Below are positions 5,475 to 7,519 of a stretch of 7,519 nucleotides of DNA, piece by piece. A program made the translations under genes and the position numbers. The notes below the pieces were generated by a model, which saw nothing but the letters and a program-made list of their open reading frames with translations, was not told where the DNA came from and searched no databases. Position 1 is the first letter of the stretch. Each line of letters opens with the position of its first letter. The stretch comes from an uncultured Ruminococcus sp. (GTDB lineage Bacteria; Bacillota; Clostridia; Oscillospirales; Ruminococcaceae): positions 1 through 7,519 of the forward strand of contig CAMNJD010000504.1 in the NCBI GenBank assembly GCA_946540705.1, in the 5' to 3' direction.

Positions 5475-6081
5475 GCAGATTTGTCCTCTTTCCTGTTTGT
5501 GCCGGATGCTTCCGGCTTTTCTTTTTGACGGAGAAGCCGAATTCTCCGCATTTGCGCCCCAGTGCGAAATATTCGCCGTGCGCATAGGCCAGCAGCCCGC
5601 TCTGCTGCAAATTGAGCTTGCCCTTGCTGTCCACATACCGCGCATCGACCGCCGTGCCGACAATCTCCGCGAGGAACATGTCATGCGAACCCAGCAGGAT
5701 GATCTGCGTCACCTTGCAGCTCAGGCTGACCGGTGCCTCCGCAAGGATCGGCACGGTCCCCTGCTCCGGCATCAGCAGATGCAGCCCGCAGGCCTTGATC
5801 TTGTCGGTGTTCCGCCCGGACTTCACGCCGCAGAAATCGACCGTTTTTGTCATGGCAGTCGTTGTCAGATTGACCGCGAATTCGCCGCTTTCTTTGATGA
5901 TCTGATAGGAATGGCGCGTCGGCCGCACGGAGATATAGGTCATCGGCGGATGTGTCGCGCAGATGCCCGTCCAGCCGACCGTCAGCACATTCGGGTGCTC
6001 CGCCGTCCCGCAGGTCACGAGCACAGGCGGAACCGGTGCCAGCAATGCACCGCCGCCCCAGAAGATTTTTTCGTCTGCCAT
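5458..6081 (-). CDS. Flavin reductase family protein (FMN-binding split barrel)
   Basis: The product is a 207-residue cytoplasmic protein of the flavin-reductase-like (DIM6/NTAB type) family, which binds FMN and may reduce flavin with NAD(P)H. Conserved family segments are PVPPVLVTC (16-24), the TVGWTG region (34-39), PPMTYISVRPTRHSY (45-59), GEFAVNL (66-72), DFCGVKSGR (82-90) and GSHDMFLAEI (131-140). The barrel ends near FGFSVKKK (181-188). The last 19 residues are a basic tail lying where the next gene begins. AGGAG lies 8 nt before the ATG, inside the end of deoB, and only 3 nt separate the two genes. The physiological substrate or partner oxygenase cannot be named, and the link to deoB is positional only. 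Confidence 0.93.
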   Translation of the reverse strand: MADEKIFWGGGALLAPVPPVLVTCGTAEHPNVLTVGWTGICATHPPMTYISVRPTRHSYQIIKESGEFAVNLTTTAMTKTVDFCGVKSGRNTDKIKACGLHLLMPEQGTVPILAEAPVSLSCKVTQIILLGSHDMFLAEIVGTAVDARYVDSKGKLNLQQSGLLAYAHGEYFALGRKCGEFGFSVKKKSRKHPAQTGKRTNLHAKDQ

Positions 6082-6084
6082 GCG

Positions 6085-7254
6085 TTACGCTCCTGTGATC
6101 TGATGCAGAAAGCTCTCGCCCGCAAGATGCGCCGCCGGGACGCCGAGCGCCTCACAGACCGTCTGCCCGATATCGGAGAAGCCGGAGCGGATGCCGAGAT
6201 TCACCGGCCGCACGCCCTTGCCCCAGACAATCAGCGGGATGTACTCGCGGGTATGGTCCGTGCCGTGCGCCGCCGGGTCACAGCCGTGGTCAGCGGTGAT
6301 CATCAGCAGGTCATCGTCACGAAGCTGCGGGAGCAGTGCGCCGAGCTGCGCGTCAAAGACATTGAGCGCCTGCGTATAGCCGGCAATATCGCGCCGGTGC
6401 CCGTATGCACTGTCGAATTCGACCAGATTGACAAAGCAGAGGCCCTCGAAATCGCGCCCGCTGAGCTGAAGGGTCTTGCCCATGCCGTCATCGTTGGACA
6501 CGGTGCGGTGTCCCTCGGAAATGCCCTGCCCGTTGAAGATATCGGCGATCTTTCCGACAGAAATGACCTGCCTGCCCGCTGCTTTGATCGCATCGAGCGC
6601 GGTCGGCGCAAACGGCGATACAGAGTAGTCGTGGCGGTTCGCGGTGCGCTGAAAGTCGGGGTATGTCCCGATGAACGGTCTTGCGATGATGCGCCCGACG
6701 GCATACTCGCCCTGCATGATCTCCCGTGCCTTTTCGCAGATTTTGTACAGCTCCGGCACGGGGATGCGCTCCTCGTGCGCTGCGATTTGCAGCACGCTGT
6801 CTGCGGAGGTGTAGACGATGAGTGCGCCGGTTTCGAGGTGCTGCTGCCCGTAGTCGCGGATGACCTCGGTGCCGGAATAGGGCCGATTGCAGAGAATGTC
6901 ACGGCCGGTTGCCGCTCTGAGCGCATCGAGCACAGGCTGCGGAAAGCCGTCCGGATAGGTCTTCATCGGGACCGTCGAGATCAGCCCGGCGATCTCCCAG
7001 TGTCCGGTCGTGGTGTCCTTGCCGGCGGAGCGCTCCGCACATTTGCCGTAGGCCGCGCAGGGTGCGTCGGACGGTGTGCCGCAGCCGATGCCGTCAATAT
7101 TGAACAGCCCCATTTTCGTGAGATTCGGGACATGGAGTCTGCCCGACTGCACCAAAGACCGGATCGTATGCGTCCCGGCATCGCCGAAGTGCGCTGCATC
7201 GGGCAGCTCGCCGCAGCCGCAGCTATCGAGGACGATGAGAAATACACGTTTCAT
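6085..7254 (-). CDS. deoB: Phosphopentomutase
   Basis: The product is a cytoplasmic enzyme of 389 residues that interconverts ribose (or deoxyribose) 1-phosphate and 5-phosphate, linking nucleoside salvage to the pentose phosphate pathway. It belongs to the alkaline phosphatase superfamily. The N-terminus VFLIVLDSCGCGELPDA supplies metal ligand Asp10. KDTTTGHWE carries the catalytic Thr82, YTSADS gives Asp152, and EFDSAYGHRRD gives Asp281 and His286. TADHGCDP gives Asp322 and His323, and GTDHTRE gives His334. These match the Mn-binding and phosphorylated residues known from the Bacillus cereus enzyme with a near-constant offset. Length is normal and no residue is missing. AAAGGAG lies 8 nt upstream of the ATG. 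It is the first gene of the apparent operon. No purine nucleoside phosphorylase, aldolase or recombinase gene, often a deoB neighbour, is present in the window. Confidence 0.97.
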   Translation of the reverse strand: MKRVFLIVLDSCGCGELPDAAHFGDAGTHTIRSLVQSGRLHVPNLTKMGLFNIDGIGCGTPSDAPCAAYGKCAERSAGKDTTTGHWEIAGLISTVPMKTYPDGFPQPVLDALRAATGRDILCNRPYSGTEVIRDYGQQHLETGALIVYTSADSVLQIAAHEERIPVPELYKICEKAREIMQGEYAVGRIIARPFIGTYPDFQRTANRHDYSVSPFAPTALDAIKAAGRQVISVGKIADIFNGQGISEGHRTVSNDDGMGKTLQLSGRDFEGLCFVNLVEFDSAYGHRRDIAGYTQALNVFDAQLGALLPQLRDDDLLMITADHGCDPAAHGTDHTREYIPLIVWGKGVRPVNLGIRSGFSDIGQTVCEALGVPAAHLAGESFLHQITGA

Positions 7255-7288
7255 GTTGATCGCTCCTTTTCTGATTCTTTGAGGATCT

Positions 7289-7323
7289 CCCGCCGCATGT
7301 GACCGCCTCGGAAGCGACGCGGG
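7289..7323 (-). promoter_or_regulatory. Possible stem in the deoB leader
   Basis: Arms CCCGC (7289-7293) and GCGGG (7319-7323) can pair across the leader of the deoB message, with a smaller CGC/GCG stem inside. It lies upstream of the AAAGGAG site and does not cover it. The pairing is short and may be chance in a GC-rich leader. Confidence 0.25.
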
Positions 7324-7337
7324 ATTCCTGCCTATTT

Positions 7338-7371
7338 AATATAGTATAAAAAGAGATCGTATAAAAAGAGG
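7338..7371 (-). promoter_or_regulatory. Probable deoB operon promoter with a 15-bp-period direct repeat
   Basis: On the minus strand TATACT (7343-7348) and the overlapping TATATT (7338-7343) are good -10 candidates in an AT-rich island about 90 nt before deoB. No good -35 box is present at 16-18 nt. The 12-mer GTATAAAAAGAG (plus strand) occurs twice without mismatch, at 7344-7355 and 7359-7370, so the -35/-10 area is a direct repeat with a 15-bp period. It may be a regulator site or simple AT-rich duplication. Confidence 0.5.
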
Positions 7372-7406
7372 GTTATGTAATTTTTTAGGTGGTCGGAAAA
7401 ATAAGG

Positions 7407-7425
7407 TTAAAACAAATAGTTTTAA
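7407..7425. promoter_or_regulatory. Perfect AT-rich inverted repeat upstream of the deoB promoter
   Basis: TTAAAAC (7407-7413) and GTTTTAA (7419-7425) are perfect 7-bp arms around 5 bp. The position, about 36 bp upstream of the repeat-containing promoter, suits a regulator binding site. On the plus strand it is followed by TTTTG, so a weak terminator stem for an unseen upstream gene is also possible. Confidence 0.3.
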
Positions 7426-7450
7426 TTTTGCCCATATGAAAAGTTTCGCT

Positions 7451-7519
7451 CAAGCCTTTTCAAAGGCTTGCGGGTCGAGGTGAGTTTGCAGAGCAAACTC
7501 ATAGCGAAGCAGGCGAGAG
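7451..7519. repeat. Tandem hairpins, right copy of the edge element
   Basis: Two small perfect inverted repeats sit close together: CAAGCCTTT/AAAGGCTTG (7451-7459 and 7462-7470) and GAGTTTGC/GCAAACTC with a 3-nt AGA loop (7482-7500). They are followed by AGCGAAGC and GCGAG. The second hairpin and its tail match the module at 6-40 in the same orientation. It is probably a dispersed intergenic element of the host genome; the sequence runs to the window edge, so its end is not seen. Confidence 0.45.

Noticed and set aside
4215..5528. 437-codon plus-strand open frame opposite the LRR lipoprotein gene
   Set aside because: It is an antisense shadow, rich in Arg, Ala and Cys, with no recognisable domain, opposite a clearly repetitive LRR_5 protein.
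5475..5684. N-terminal extension of the LRR lipoprotein to an upstream ATG
   Set aside because: The extra 70 residues are out-of-frame flavin reductase coding sequence. The internal start has a ribosome site and begins a textbook lipoprotein signal.
5341..7302. 653-codon plus-strand open frame opposite deoB and the flavin reductase
   Set aside because: It is an antisense shadow caused by strong codon bias. Both minus-strand genes show full family signatures and good ribosome sites.

Overview
The window looks like chromosomal DNA of a fibre-degrading gut or rumen Firmicute of the Ruminococcus/Oscillospiraceae type. The main reason is a large secreted protein with a Thr-rich linker and a C-terminal type I dockerin, a hallmark of cellulosome-type organisms. 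The BspA-like leucine-rich-repeat lipoprotein, AGGAG-type ribosome binding sites and sigma-A-like promoters fit the same assignment. The genus is an inference; no marker gene is present to prove it.

Layout. Bases 1-139 are intergenic and hold small inverted repeats. A strong terminator (140-171) ends the minus-strand dockerin gene (189-2516), which has its own consensus promoter (2628-2656) and a structured leader. Bases 2517-3615 hold no convincing conventional gene. Inside this stretch a perfect-consensus plus-strand promoter (2864-2892) is followed about 400 bp later by a textbook intrinsic terminator (3295-3333). The roughly 435-nt transcript between them is a chain of hairpins with a duplicated 23-nt box and only very short or doubtful ORFs. 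This is the best candidate for something undescribed. Beyond the terminator lies a repeat-rich, highly self-complementary stretch (3355-3506).

Bases 3616-7254 are a run of four minus-strand genes. In transcription order they are deoB (phosphopentomutase), a flavin reductase family protein 3 nt downstream, an LRR lipoprotein whose start overlaps the flavin reductase gene by 17 nt, and, after a 161-nt gap with its own likely promoter, a membrane-anchored XRE-type regulator. The first three are very probably one operon driven from an AT-rich promoter near 7340-7370. The XRE gene converges on the putative RNA gene.

Bases 7372-7519 are intergenic, with inverted repeats. The last about 40 bases share a hairpin module in the same orientation with the first about 40 bases, which suggests a dispersed intergenic element.

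How the genes work together: deoB serves nucleoside and pentose-phosphate salvage, the dockerin protein is probably exported and docked on a cohesin scaffold, and the LRR protein is probably a surface-anchored lipoprotein. No functional link between the flavin reductase, the LRR lipoprotein and deoB is evident beyond co-transcription.
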